64,000 bases of DNA, taken from positions 62,405 to 126,404 of the forward strand of contig DDEU01000005.1 in NCBI GenBank assembly GCA_002336815.1, written 5' to 3'. Source of the DNA: Chitinophagaceae bacterium UBA1946 (GTDB lineage Bacteria > Bacteroidota > Bacteroidia > Chitinophagales > Chitinophagaceae). How positions within the stretch are numbered: the stretch's first letter is position 1; each line of letters starts with the position of its first letter. Below are positions 44,820 to 53,396 of the stretch, piece by piece. A model generated the notes under the pieces. The model was not told where the DNA came from. It saw nothing but the letters and a program-made list of their open reading frames with translations, and searched no databases. A program made the position numbers and the translations under genes.

Positions 44820-45875
44820 TTATAGTTCGATCAGGTCTGGTATAACCGGATCGTTGGTTTCAATGTACACGGTACCCCACGATAAGCCAACGCCAAATCC
44901 GCATTGTACCATACTGGTCTTTTTATTTTGAAGCTGACCTTTCAATTCGGTAACGATGGTAAGAGGTATGGTGGCAGATGAAGTATTGCCAAACTCTTTT
45001 AAAGAAAAAGGCACTTTTTCAAGCGGCAGTTTCAATTTTTTTGCGATCATCTTATTCATCATCATATTGGCCTGGTGAAAAATAAAATGATCTACATTTT
45101 CCTGCTGTAAACTAAAATGTTCCATAAAGGATGAAACGGCTTTCGGAACCGTGGTAATGCCAAATGAAAACACATCCATTCCCTCAAGCACCAACTGGCA
45201 GTTATTTCTTTCTATTCCTTCTGATACCGTATGCGGTTTCAATGATTCTTCCGTTACTACATTTCTTGCGCCACCATCAGGAATAATGATTGTTTTGTAG
45301 CCCGAGCCATCTGTGCCCAATCCAAAATGCATTGCCGGAGCATCGTCCTGCAATTCAAGTGCAGTAGCAGAGCCAGCATCACCAAATAAGGGCATGGCGC
45401 TCTTATCTTTTGGAGAAACGATCCTGGCGGCAGTTTCACCGGCCAGCAGCAATCCTTTTTTAAAGCCTGATGTTTTCATAATACCGGCCAGCACCGATAA
45501 GCCATATACATAACCGGAGCAACCGAGCGTCATGTCAAAAGCCATGGCCGTTTTTGACAAACCCAGTTTGTGCTGCAGCAAGGGTGCCGTGTTGGGTAAA
45601 ATATAATCAGGCGTTTGCGAAACAAAGATCAGTACATCTATTGTTGCTGCATCCCAGTTAAGTTCGGCGATGAGTTTTTCTGCGGCGGCACCACACATAT
45701 CAGAACTGCAGATGTCCTTCGGCGCTACCCGGCGCTGTTCAATGCCGGTGGCTTCGATCAGTTTGCTGATATCTGCCTCCGCCAAATAAGGATAATCCTT
45801 ATTGAACTCCGTTTGTTTGGGTACACAAGCTGCAATCCCTTTTAACGCAACACCACTAACAGAAAAATTTCCCAT
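44820..45875 (-). CDS. Ketosynthase III (FabH-like), copy 1
   Basis: A 351-residue beta-ketoacyl-ACP synthase III with Cys119 (LGCSGYVYGL), His267 (FHQAN) and Asn297 (FGNTSSATIP), all intact. It starts on the base that ends the ACP gene (one-base overlap of stop and start), so the two are translationally coupled. A C-terminal tail of about 15 residues (ETNDPVIPDLIEL) extends beyond the normal FabH end. This is not the housekeeping FabH context: no fabD, fabF or plsX is near. Confidence 0.91.
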   Translation of the reverse strand: MGNFSVSGVALKGIAACVPKQTEFNKDYPYLAEADISKLIEATGIEQRRVAPKDICSSDMCGAAAEKLIAELNWDAATIDVLIFVSQTPDYILPNTAPLLQHKLGLSKTAMAFDMTLGCSGYVYGLSVLAGIMKTSGFKKGLLLAGETAARIVSPKDKSAMPLFGDAGSATALELQDDAPAMHFGLGTDGSGYKTIIIPDGGARNVVTEESLKPHTVSEGIERNNCQLVLEGMDVFSFGITTVPKAVSSFMEHFSLQQENVDHFIFHQANMMMNKMIAKKLKLPLEKVPFSLKEFGNTSSATIPLTIVTELKGQLQNKKTSMVQCGFGVGLSWGTVYIETNDPVIPDLIEL

Positions 45876-46108
45876 TAAGCAACTTTTGATTTTAATTTTT
45901 CATACAGGTCGCTGATGGTATGAGAAGCCCTTATTTCATCGCCGGTAAGTTTGGTATTGTACTTTTCATCTACCATGGCAATAATTGACAGCGCCACGAG
46001 TGAATCCCATTCAGCAAGATCACGGAAATTTGTTTCCGGGGTGATGGTTACGCCTTCTTCATTTTCGAGCTGTGCTGCGAAATTTTCTACAAAGTCATTG
46101 AGTTCCAT
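45875..46108 (-). CDS. Acyl carrier protein
   Basis: A 77-residue carrier protein. Ser36 in EWDSLVAL is the 4'-phosphopantetheine site, and the four-helix ACP pattern fits over the full length. It differs from the housekeeping ACP form (GADSLDTVEL), which marks it as a specialised carrier. It leads a four-gene block with two ketosynthases and a ketoreductase, and has its own promoter candidate 29 bases upstream. Confidence 0.9.
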   Translation of the reverse strand: MELNDFVENFAAQLENEEGVTITPETNFRDLAEWDSLVALSIIAMVDEKYNTKLTGDEIRASHTISDLYEKLKSKVA

Positions 46109-46136
46109 ACTTATATTGATTGATTGTTAATTGAAC

Positions 46137-46144
46137 CAAAGTTA
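46137..46144 (-). promoter_or_regulatory. Candidate minus-7 box for the ACP block
   Basis: On the minus strand the bases read TAACTTTG, an exact TAnnTTTG, 29 bases before the ACP start. The 98-base gap to pseI is the widest in this part of the locus. The matching minus-33 region has only TGG at the right distance, so this is a partial match. Confidence 0.4.
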
Positions 46145-46206
46145 TTGAAATAACTGCAGCAGTGCCAGGTAAGGTTTTAGTAATGACTGCAGCCCGAAAA
46201 ATTAAA

Positions 46207-47244
46207 CTACTGTATGTATTCAAACAACAGCCTGGTCCCTTTTTTATAGTCAGCCTTGTATGTTTTGCCGATCACTTCATTGTAATGTTTGGGATGCAGG
46301 CCCAGTCCCGGCCGGATAGACCGTATGTTTTCTTTGGAGATGATTTCGCCTGCTTTCACATCTTCGGTAATGTACAATGATCTTGCAAACTCCCTTCCTG
46401 TTTTTTGCTTGGGTGTAAGGCTGTAATCTACTACGCCGATGGCTTTTTCTGCTTCTCTCACAGCTTTTACCATCGCCGAAAATTCTTCGAGGTTCAAACT
46501 GAAATCAGCATCGGGTCCGCCCGAAGCCCGGTCAATAATAAAATGTTTTTCGATCACTTTGGCGCCAAAAGCGGTGGCCAGTACCGGCACCGTACTACCC
46601 ATTGTATGATCGCTTAAGCCTGCCATTACATTGAATCTTTCGGCAATGTCTTTGATCATACAGATATTCGCTTCTTCTACCGGGGCGGGGTAACTGGAAG
46701 TACACTTCAGTAAGATCACCTGGTTATTTCCGGTTCTGCGGCAGGCATCCACTGCAACCCTTATATCTTCTTCTTCCGCCACTCCGGTTGAAATGATCAC
46801 CGGTTTGCCTTTGGAAGCTGCGTACTCGATTAGCGGAATATCGGTGATCTCGAAAGATGCGATCTTATAAGCCGGTGCATTTAATTCTTCCAGCAGGTCA
46901 ATGGCTGTAAAATCAAAGGGAGAGGAGAAACAAACCAATCCGCATTTGGCCGCTTCTTCAAAAATGGTTTGATGCCATTCCCACGGCGTGTAAGCCTGCT
47001 GGTAAAGTTCATACAAATATTTGCCCTCCCAGAGTGTTCCTTTTCCCAAACGGAAATCGTCGCTCTTAGCATCAATGGTGATGGTGTCCGCAGTGTAGGT
47101 CTGCAGCTTAATCGCATCTGCGCCGGCTTCTTTTGCAGCTCTTACATGCGCCAGTGCATTTTCCAGCGATCCGTTGTGGTTGGCGGATAATTCAGCAATG
47201 ATGAATACCCTGCTGCCTCCTAACTCAAATGTACCTATGTTCAT
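46207..47244 (-). CDS. pseI: Pseudaminic acid synthase
   Basis: PseI condenses 2,4-diacetamido-2,4,6-trideoxy-L-altrose with phosphoenolpyruvate to give pseudaminic acid. The 345-residue protein has the NeuB-type barrel (FIIAELSANHNGS, DAIKLQTYTADTITI, CFSSPFDF, KCTSSYPAP, GLSDHTMG, KVIEKHF) and a C-terminal SAF domain (RSIRPGLGLHPKHY). The wording SANHNGSLE, TLWEGKYLYELY and GLHPKHYNEVIGK matches PseI rather than NeuB or LegI. It overlaps the pseH gene by 20 bases. Confidence 0.95.
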   Translation of the reverse strand: MNIGTFELGGSRVFIIAELSANHNGSLENALAHVRAAKEAGADAIKLQTYTADTITIDAKSDDFRLGKGTLWEGKYLYELYQQAYTPWEWHQTIFEEAAKCGLVCFSSPFDFTAIDLLEELNAPAYKIASFEITDIPLIEYAASKGKPVIISTGVAEEEDIRVAVDACRRTGNNQVILLKCTSSYPAPVEEANICMIKDIAERFNVMAGLSDHTMGSTVPVLATAFGAKVIEKHFIIDRASGGPDADFSLNLEEFSAMVKAVREAEKAIGVVDYSLTPKQKTGREFARSLYITEDVKAGEIISKENIRSIRPGLGLHPKHYNEVIGKTYKADYKKGTRLLFEYIQ

Positions 47245-47806
47245 TTTCCCTGATTGTTTTTATTTCTTCTTCTGTAAAATACCTGGGATTAAAAGTGGCG
47301 AGCAAAATTTTATCCTGGTTTTTCCCATCAACAAAATAATGTCCCTTTAACCTGCCTTCTACCAAACTGCCTGCCGACCTGTATGCAGTTAAGGAAGCGA
47401 TGTTCGACTGGTAAGTACCACCTGCCAATTTCCTGATATCAAATTCTTCAAAAGCTACTTTAACGCCCAGTTTAATGGCATCTTCCGCAAGTCCCACGCC
47501 CATAAAATACTTGTCTCCTACCAATACGGCAAGGTCGGCTGTTTTATGTACCTGGTTGATCGGGCCGATCTTTATGGTACCAAACAACTGTTCTGATTCA
47601 TTGTCGAATATGCCGAAAGTGAACACATCGCCTTTTTCTTTACCCGCCCTGATAGCAGCAAGTAAATTTTCTTTTTTTATCTTTTGGCCGGAGTTGGTAT
47701 AGTACTTCATCTGCCGCTCATTCTCAAACCATTTCATAACCCTGTCGGTAATATCTTCTTCGTTTATTTCCCGGATGAAGATTCGTTCTGCTTTAAATAT
47801 TTTCAT
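47225..47806 (-). CDS. pseH: Pseudaminic acid pathway N-acetyltransferase
   Basis: A 193-residue GNAT-fold acetyltransferase that should acetylate the 4-amino group of UDP-4-amino-4,6-dideoxy-AltNAc. The RimJ/RimL-like layout includes FIREINEEDI, LFGTIKIGPI, and VLVGDKYFMGVGLAEDAIKLGV, the acetyl-CoA binding segment (here G-x-G-L-A). The assignment rests on family plus position between pseG and pseI, with 4-base and 20-base overlaps. A different acyl group, for instance one delivered by the nearby ACP, cannot be excluded. Confidence 0.85.
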   Translation of the reverse strand: MKIFKAERIFIREINEEDITDRVMKWFENERQMKYYTNSGQKIKKENLLAAIRAGKEKGDVFTFGIFDNESEQLFGTIKIGPINQVHKTADLAVLVGDKYFMGVGLAEDAIKLGVKVAFEEFDIRKLAGGTYQSNIASLTAYRSAGSLVEGRLKGHYFVDGKNQDKILLATFNPRYFTEEEIKTIRENEHRYI

Positions 47807-48831
47807 TGTTGCAATATTTTAAACTGCTCAACAAAATTTTGTGTTGAACCCGCAATGATGCTTCTCATTGGATACGTTATGCTGTAGCCGCTGGCCTGTT
47901 CCCTCATGCAGCGGGCCAGTTCTTTTTCAAAATCATCTCCTGCCCACCCGGCCGACAGCATTCCCCTGCTGGTAATGATGTGGTGAAACCCCTGCTGGTT
48001 ATTGGCATAATAGCATGTGATACACTGTACATCACAGGCAATCGCTTCAGCTAATACGGAACTGCAGGGCGCTATTCCAAAACCACAATTTTTCATGACG
48101 GATGCCATGGCCGTTTCATCAAGATTTTGATAGTTCCTGATCCTGCTATCTTCGGCAGCGGCTGTTTGCAGACCAGTCATATTACTGAATGAAGGACCGG
48201 TGATGCAATGTATTGTTGAATAAAAAGGGAACTGTTTTAAAACCCTCAGCGTTCGGGTAGTAAGATCCAAAGGATCGGCACCTCCAAAACATATAAAAAT
48301 GTCTTTTGTTTTTTTACTTGCCAGGTCTTCTTTTGCTGCATCTAAAAAAGAAGGCCGTAAAAGCGAATAGCCCGCCCCGAGAGCGAACCTTGTGTAAGGC
48401 GCTGCTTTGTATGCGGCGGCCGTAATTTCCCAGGAAGGATTGATCAGCAGATCGGCGGCTGTTGCTACATCATTCAGATCATCAATATAAGCCAGCCTGC
48501 AACCTTTTTGTTTTACTGCTGATTGAAAGGCAGTACCAAACCAATAACCATCCAGCACCACCACTTCATCACCGGATAATAAGTTCTGCATATCAAATGG
48601 CACTTCATCACCGGCTGACCGTTGCTCCGGTGACAGGTAGGCAACAGGCGCTGTATTGATCAACGGTACATTTAACCTGCTTAAAGCTGTTGTAAGAAAT
48701 TCAGGGCTGCTGTCGCTGATAAAGCTGCAATCAAAATCACGGTACAACATCTGCAGCAGCGCAAGCGACCTGTACACATGGCCCCATCCGATCATTGGGC
48801 CACCATCTGCCCTCAGCATTATTTTCCTCAT
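47803..48831 (-). CDS. pseG: UDP-sugar hydrolase PseG
   Basis: PseG removes UDP from UDP-2,4-diacetamido-2,4,6-trideoxy-L-altrose. The 342-residue GT-B-like protein begins LRADGGPMIGWGHVYRSLAL, the family's G-x-GH-x2-R motif with the catalytic His, and includes ICFGGADPLDLT and CSSVLAEAIACDVQCI in the second domain. It overlaps pseF and pseH by 4 bases each (ATGA). Confidence 0.93.
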   Translation of the reverse strand: MRKIMLRADGGPMIGWGHVYRSLALLQMLYRDFDCSFISDSSPEFLTTALSRLNVPLINTAPVAYLSPEQRSAGDEVPFDMQNLLSGDEVVVLDGYWFGTAFQSAVKQKGCRLAYIDDLNDVATAADLLINPSWEITAAAYKAAPYTRFALGAGYSLLRPSFLDAAKEDLASKKTKDIFICFGGADPLDLTTRTLRVLKQFPFYSTIHCITGPSFSNMTGLQTAAAEDSRIRNYQNLDETAMASVMKNCGFGIAPCSSVLAEAIACDVQCITCYYANNQQGFHHIITSRGMLSAGWAGDDFEKELARCMREQASGYSITYPMRSIIAGSTQNFVEQFKILQQ

Positions 48832-49520
48832 AGTGCGGCCAGCGCCTTCGCCAGTTCAATGTCTTCGTAATTGTCAATGTCTACTGCATGCTTCCAGTCC
48901 ATTTCCCAAAACACATGTCCCTTACCGTAAAAAGTTTTTTCTTCGAGCAGGGATGGGATGGATGCGATCCATACAGCGCCGGTTGGACAAAACAGGTCTG
49001 GCAGATCCTGTGAACGTTTATCAAGTACCTGTTTGTGGATCCAGTTCGCCTCTTTTTTTTCGTTTAGCTCAATGGCCCACCAGGGATTCATCCAGGCATA
49101 TTTAAAACAGGACAAAGCAAAATTTCTTTTACTGTTGAGGTAAAAACTGTAGGCTGTTTTGATATCCTCTGCAGTACGCAACGGACAAACGGCAAACAAC
49201 TGCACCACATCATCGAAGGTTTCACCGGCATCCTGCAACTGGCCCAGCGTTACTGCTGTAGCTTCGCTTACAGGACTTATATCGTCTGCTTTGCTGTTTC
49301 TTAAAAATGGCACTTCAGCACCGTATTGTTTGCTGACAGCAGCGATCGCTTCATCATCGGTACTCACCACGATCTTGTCGAACAATCCCGATTCCCGAGC
49401 TGCTTCAATCGTCCAGGCGATCATGGGTTTTCCTAAAAAATCAATGATGTTCTTTTTAGGAACCCGTTTAGAACCTCCCCTCGCCGGGATGACTGCAATT
49501 ACTTTTCTTTTTTCAGCCAT
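48828..49520 (-). CDS. pseF: Pseudaminic acid cytidylyltransferase
   Basis: A CMP-sugar synthase of 230 residues that activates pseudaminic acid for transfer. IPARGGSKRVPKKNI is the nucleotide-binding signature; VSTDDEAI and NFALSCFKYAWMNPWWAI (PseF-type wording) follow, with CPTGAVWIAS near the end. The start MAEKRK at 49520 is preferred; an ATG four codons upstream (49532) is possible but overlaps the previous gene more. Both starts overlap the Gfo/Idh gene slightly. Confidence 0.92.
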   Translation of the reverse strand: MAEKRKVIAVIPARGGSKRVPKKNIIDFLGKPMIAWTIEAARESGLFDKIVVSTDDEAIAAVSKQYGAEVPFLRNSKADDISPVSEATAVTLGQLQDAGETFDDVVQLFAVCPLRTAEDIKTAYSFYLNSKRNFALSCFKYAWMNPWWAIELNEKKEANWIHKQVLDKRSQDLPDLFCPTGAVWIASIPSLLEEKTFYGKGHVFWEMDWKHAVDIDNYEDIELAKALAAL

Positions 49521-50433
49521 CAATACTTTCAATAATTTTTAAAACCCTTACGGCAGTTGCAAGGTCTGCGTTCCTGCTTTCACCACTTTTAATAAAATTG
49601 ATAAAATCGTTTGTTTGGTTTTGATACATTTCGTTAATGCCAAACAATTCTGCTCCATGAATTTGTACCGGCACTGTTTCAGTATAAGGTGTAAAATACA
49701 TAGCGCTTACATCCCAGGTATACTTTCCTTTTTCAGTAAACAGTTCGGCCACATTGATATTCGCAGGCGAGAAGAAATCGAGTTCGAAATTTATCCTGGC
49801 CCCGTTTTTCATTTTGCAACTCAAACTGGCAAAATCATCTGTATCAATTTCAAGCGGCGATAGTTTATCAGTAACACCTGTTACACTTACCGGCTCACCG
49901 AACAGGTACAGCATCAGGTCAATTTCATGACTGAGTGTTCGGATAACGCCGCCGCCTAATTGCTTTTGTGCGGTGTACTCCAACCGATAGTCAGCATAAG
50001 GATGCCATTTGGGCAAATAGTAAGACCGGCGGAAACTTATTTTGAATACATTTTCTTTTGCTGCAATTGCCTTTATCACTTCTACCAATGGCAAAAAGCG
50101 CATGCAATATGCCACCCGCAGCTTTTCTGCAAAAGGTTCCAGTTGCAATGCCGCAACTACACTTTCTGCTACAGGCTTTTCAACCAGGGTGTGAATGCCC
50201 TGCTGCAAAAAAGGCAGTGCGGAACTTACGTGCAGTGCGGTAGGGTTGGCGATGATGACTCCATCAGGCTGGTAATTCATTGCTTCTTCAAGGCTGTAAA
50301 ATTCCAGGTACTCACTTTTTTCTTTTAGAGTTCCCTGGGCTGAACGAAGAATAGCAATATCAACACCTGCATCTTTCAGCAGTGCCGCATGTCTTCTTCC
50401 AATAGAGCCTAAACCAATGATCAGTATTCTCAT
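49513..50433 (-). CDS. Gfo/Idh/MocA oxidoreductase
   Basis: A 306-residue NAD(P)-dependent oxidoreductase. The Rossmann start is MRILIIGLGSIGRRHA, ANPTALH and VEKPVAES contain the conserved Asn and catalytic Lys, and GGGVIRTLSHEIDLMLYL gives the active-site His. It overlaps the second Gfo/Idh gene by 4 bases and pseF by a few. Such genes recur beside nonulosonic-acid genes in many loci, but their reaction there is not settled. Confidence 0.86.
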   Translation of the reverse strand: MRILIIGLGSIGRRHAALLKDAGVDIAILRSAQGTLKEKSEYLEFYSLEEAMNYQPDGVIIANPTALHVSSALPFLQQGIHTLVEKPVAESVVAALQLEPFAEKLRVAYCMRFLPLVEVIKAIAAKENVFKISFRRSYYLPKWHPYADYRLEYTAQKQLGGGVIRTLSHEIDLMLYLFGEPVSVTGVTDKLSPLEIDTDDFASLSCKMKNGARINFELDFFSPANINVAELFTEKGKYTWDVSAMYFTPYTETVPVQIHGAELFGINEMYQNQTNDFINFIKSGESRNADLATAVRVLKIIESIDG

Positions 50434-51323
50434 GCCTGTCCCAGTTCGAGGATATTTACCAGTTCCATGGTTTCTTCCTGCGGAATATTTTTTGATGGAT
50501 CCTGAATGGTAGCAACAAATGCTGTCAGCGAATTTTTAAAAGCGCTGAAAGTATCCGTTACTGTTTTAGCTACAGATCCTTTTTCTCCCAAAAATTTTAT
50601 TTCGAGCGGATAAGGAATATTGCCGGTTGTTTTAAAATAACCGGTCACATTTTCCCAGCGGATAAGCACCTGTCTTGCTTCTTCACTCCCGATGCTTTTT
50701 ACTTCAAGTAATTTGCCACGATGCGGTATTTGCGCCACAGCCGGTTCCAATACATGGATGGCATAGGTGTCCCATTTTTTCACCATGCTTCCCTCCACAA
50801 TCCTGATGGTACCGATCGCTTCCCTGTCTTGCGCTGTAAGCTGCAGTTCTTTGGAAAACCTGAGTGAGCTGCATGAAAAAACCTGGTTACTGTACTGGCA
50901 GGCAGCCCATATCTTTTCGGCCTCTTCCTTTTTAACCGCCATTGGTTTATCAATAAATACCGGGATGCCCGCCTTTAAAAAAGGCAGCGCCATCTGGTAA
51001 TGATTTTCTGCATCATCTCTTGCCAATAACAATGCATCAATGCTGCCGATCATCTGCTCCATATCCGTTACCACATTTGCAATATTGGAAGCAGCGGCAA
51101 TGTGTTCTGCGATTGCCTTATCCTGGCACCACACATGTGTTACCTGGCCCAGCTGGCCGAGGCCATCCTCCGGGAATTGCTGCTTAGATAAATAATCGGG
51201 TATTACAGGAAACGGGCAATCCTTCATGTATGCAGGATCATACCCATTGAAAATAGCGCTCCAGGAATAGGGATGACCATTTCCTTCACTCATACCAATT
51301 ACGCCGATCTTTAATTTACTCAT
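50430..51323 (-). CDS. Gfo/Idh/MocA-type oxidoreductase, divergent
   Basis: A 297-residue protein with a modified Rossmann start IGVIGMSEGNGHPYSWSAI and the catalytic block FIDKPMAV (Lys in DKP). The longer loop GHPYSWSAIFNGYDP after the glycine-rich turn is unusual for the family and may shape the substrate site. It overlaps both neighbours by 4 bases, so the two Gfo/Idh genes and the aldo/keto reductase gene form one translational unit. Confidence 0.82.
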   Translation of the reverse strand: MSKLKIGVIGMSEGNGHPYSWSAIFNGYDPAYMKDCPFPVIPDYLSKQQFPEDGLGQLGQVTHVWCQDKAIAEHIAAASNIANVVTDMEQMIGSIDALLLARDDAENHYQMALPFLKAGIPVFIDKPMAVKKEEAEKIWAACQYSNQVFSCSSLRFSKELQLTAQDREAIGTIRIVEGSMVKKWDTYAIHVLEPAVAQIPHRGKLLEVKSIGSEEARQVLIRWENVTGYFKTTGNIPYPLEIKFLGEKGSVAKTVTDTFSAFKNSLTAFVATIQDPSKNIPQEETMELVNILELGQA

Positions 51324-52156
51324 AGTGTTGGCCAGTTGGATGGCATCAGTATTTGTTCAGGGATGCGTTCGGTGCTTTTTTTCAATTCAATACCCAGTTT
51401 AAGATCACGGATATTGATCAGCAATTGTTGGGCATTCTCTACACCAATAATTACCTTATCGATAAAAGGCTGTGCTGCCACAAAATGCAGCAATGCGCCT
51501 GAGATATTATGTGTTTGTTGCTGCACTTGCTTTATCAACGGTTTTACCGCATCAAAAAAAGAGGGCAGTGTATTTACATCTTTAAAAAACAGTCCCTGCA
51601 AAAAAGCAGAACGGGTATGTATTTCGCAACCGCTTTCTTTGAGGCCTACCAGTAATTTTTCAAAACGTTTATCAAAATAATTATAAGGCACCTGTACCAG
51701 CCCAGGCGTAAAACCTTTGCCAAGCAAGGCTTCCAGTTCTTCAGTGGTATTGAGTGAAAAGCCGATTTTTTGTACCCTGCCTTTCTGCTGCAGTGATTGT
51801 AACATCTTCCACTGTGATTCATCTTTTAAAATTTCCGCAGGGCGATGGGCAAGATAGCCGTACAAAGTTTCTACCTGTAGTTGTTTCAATGAATTACTGC
51901 ATTGTTCTTCGATCGAACTGCCTGCTGCCGGGCTGATGTATTTTGAAACAATGTCAAATTTCTGCAGGTCATTTTTTCCCAATACTGCTTCTGCAGTGCC
52001 ATAAGCAGAAGCCGTATCCAATATAGTGATGCCATGTTCTGCGGCAGCCTGTAAAATATTGGTTACTTCTGCAGCGCCTGTTTGCCCGGTAGTGTTGCTG
52101 ATACCGTAAGGGAGGCCGAACTGAACCGTACCAAGGCCAAGTTTATGATTGAGCAT
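51320..52156 (-). CDS. Aldo/keto reductase
   Basis: A 278-residue AKR-fold enzyme. KLGLGTVQFG is the family start, LDTASAYG holds the catalytic Asp and Tyr, and SKY and AHRP supply Lys and His. IIGVENAQQLLINI is the NADPH-binding end. The chosen start (MLNHKLGLG) overlaps pseC by 14 bases; an upstream ATG at 52177 is possible. Position inside the pse genes suggests it reduces a keto intermediate of a modified nonulosonic acid; this is inference. Confidence 0.87.
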   Translation of the reverse strand: MLNHKLGLGTVQFGLPYGISNTTGQTGAAEVTNILQAAAEHGITILDTASAYGTAEAVLGKNDLQKFDIVSKYISPAAGSSIEEQCSNSLKQLQVETLYGYLAHRPAEILKDESQWKMLQSLQQKGRVQKIGFSLNTTEELEALLGKGFTPGLVQVPYNYFDKRFEKLLVGLKESGCEIHTRSAFLQGLFFKDVNTLPSFFDAVKPLIKQVQQQTHNISGALLHFVAAQPFIDKVIIGVENAQQLLINIRDLKLGIELKKSTERIPEQILMPSNWPTL

Positions 52157-53393
52157 AAAAATTTTCGATGCGCTCAATTACATAAGCCTGTTCTTCTGCC
52201 GTAAGGGTTGGGTACATCGGCAGACTGAGGCAATGTTTGTAATAATTTTCTGACTGCGGCATATCGCCTTCTTTCCAGCCAAACTGTTTGTAATAAGGCA
52301 TCAGGTGAGTAGGGATATAATGTACCTGTGCATATATCTTTTGTTCCTTCAAATAATTGTACAATCCCAATCTTTGGGGAGTTTCTATTATGTAAAGATG
52401 ATAGGCATGCCCATCAACGGAGCCAGACTGACCCAATATGAAATTTTTGCCGGTAAATGCTGCTGCATAGTTTGCCGCGATCGCTCTTCTTTTTGCCAAA
52501 CCTTCATCGGCTCTTTTTAGCTGGCTCAACCCAAGCGCTGCCTGGAAGTCGGTGATGCGGTAATTGTATCCCAGCGTTTGCATCTCCATGTACCAGCCTG
52601 GATATGCATCTCCGTTAGTTGGTTCCCCAGCGGCTAAACTGATGTCGTTTGAAAAAGTTCCCTGCTCTTTGGTAATGCCATGGGTACGCAACTGCAGCAA
52701 TTTTTTATACAGATCTTCATCATTGGTAGTGATCATGCCACCTTCGCCGCAGGCGATGTGCTTTACAGGATGAAACGAAAAAATAGCCAGTTCTGCAAAA
52801 TTGCCATTGCCACAAAATTGTTTGTTACCCCTGCTGTCCGTAAAATATCCTCCGGGTGCATGGCAACTGTCTTCCAGCAGCCAAAGGCCGTACTCATCTG
52901 CCAGTTTCCTGAATGCTTCCAGGTCAACCGCCCTGCCGGCAAAATCAACCGGCACAATGCCATGATACGTTCCTTTGGGCGAAGCTTCCAGCAGAGCACT
53001 TACTTTATTGATGTCGAGCAGGTAAGTGGAAGGATCGATATCAGCAAATACCACTTCCCCGCCACAATATTTGATACAGTTGCTGGAGGCAGCGAATGTA
53101 ATTGGAGGTGTAATTATTTTTTGACCGGCTGCTACATTCAATGCCAGGGCAGACAGATGCAATGCCGCCGTGCCATTGGCAACGGCCACCGCATATTTGC
53201 AACCAATGTATTTTGCAAAAGCATTTTCAAATTCAGCGATCTTAGGCCCCTGTGTTAAGTAATCGCTCAACAGGGTTTCATTCACTGCCTGCAGGTCTTC
53301 TGCAGTTATATGCTGGCGGCCATAAGGAATGGCGCCAAATTTTTTTTGCTGCATGGTATCATTTTCAGTTGCTGCGATCGTATTCATAGCCAT
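52143..53393 (-). CDS. pseC: UDP-4-keto-6-deoxy-sugar 4-aminotransferase PseC
   Basis: PseC makes UDP-4-amino-4,6-dideoxy-N-acetyl-L-altrosamine. The 416-residue DegT-family protein has IPYGRQHIT near the start, LLSDYLTQGPKIAEFE, ANGTAALHL, LLEDSCHAPGG, and Lys211 in FSFHPVKHIACGEGGM as PLP site, wording that fits PseC. The first in-frame Met may not be the true start; MQQKKFGAIPYG at residue 14 is a close alternative. It lies 3 bases after the SGNH gene. Confidence 0.93.
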   Translation of the reverse strand: MAMNTIAATENDTMQQKKFGAIPYGRQHITAEDLQAVNETLLSDYLTQGPKIAEFENAFAKYIGCKYAVAVANGTAALHLSALALNVAAGQKIITPPITFAASSNCIKYCGGEVVFADIDPSTYLLDINKVSALLEASPKGTYHGIVPVDFAGRAVDLEAFRKLADEYGLWLLEDSCHAPGGYFTDSRGNKQFCGNGNFAELAIFSFHPVKHIACGEGGMITTNDEDLYKKLLQLRTHGITKEQGTFSNDISLAAGEPTNGDAYPGWYMEMQTLGYNYRITDFQAALGLSQLKRADEGLAKRRAIAANYAAAFTGKNFILGQSGSVDGHAYHLYIIETPQRLGLYNYLKEQKIYAQVHYIPTHLMPYYKQFGWKEGDMPQSENYYKHCLSLPMYPTLTAEEQAYVIERIENFYAQS

Positions 53394-53396
53394 TGT

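Noticed and set aside
44820..46108. Housekeeping fatty acid genes (acpP, fabH)
   Set aside because: No fabD, fabF or plsX neighbours, a non-standard ACP site sequence, duplicated KAS III and position inside a glycan locus all speak against it.
46207..49520. Legionaminic or sialic acid pathway
   Set aside because: PseB, PseC, PseG and the wording of the synthase all fit pseudaminic acid; no GDP-GlcNAc-type or NeuC-type gene is present.
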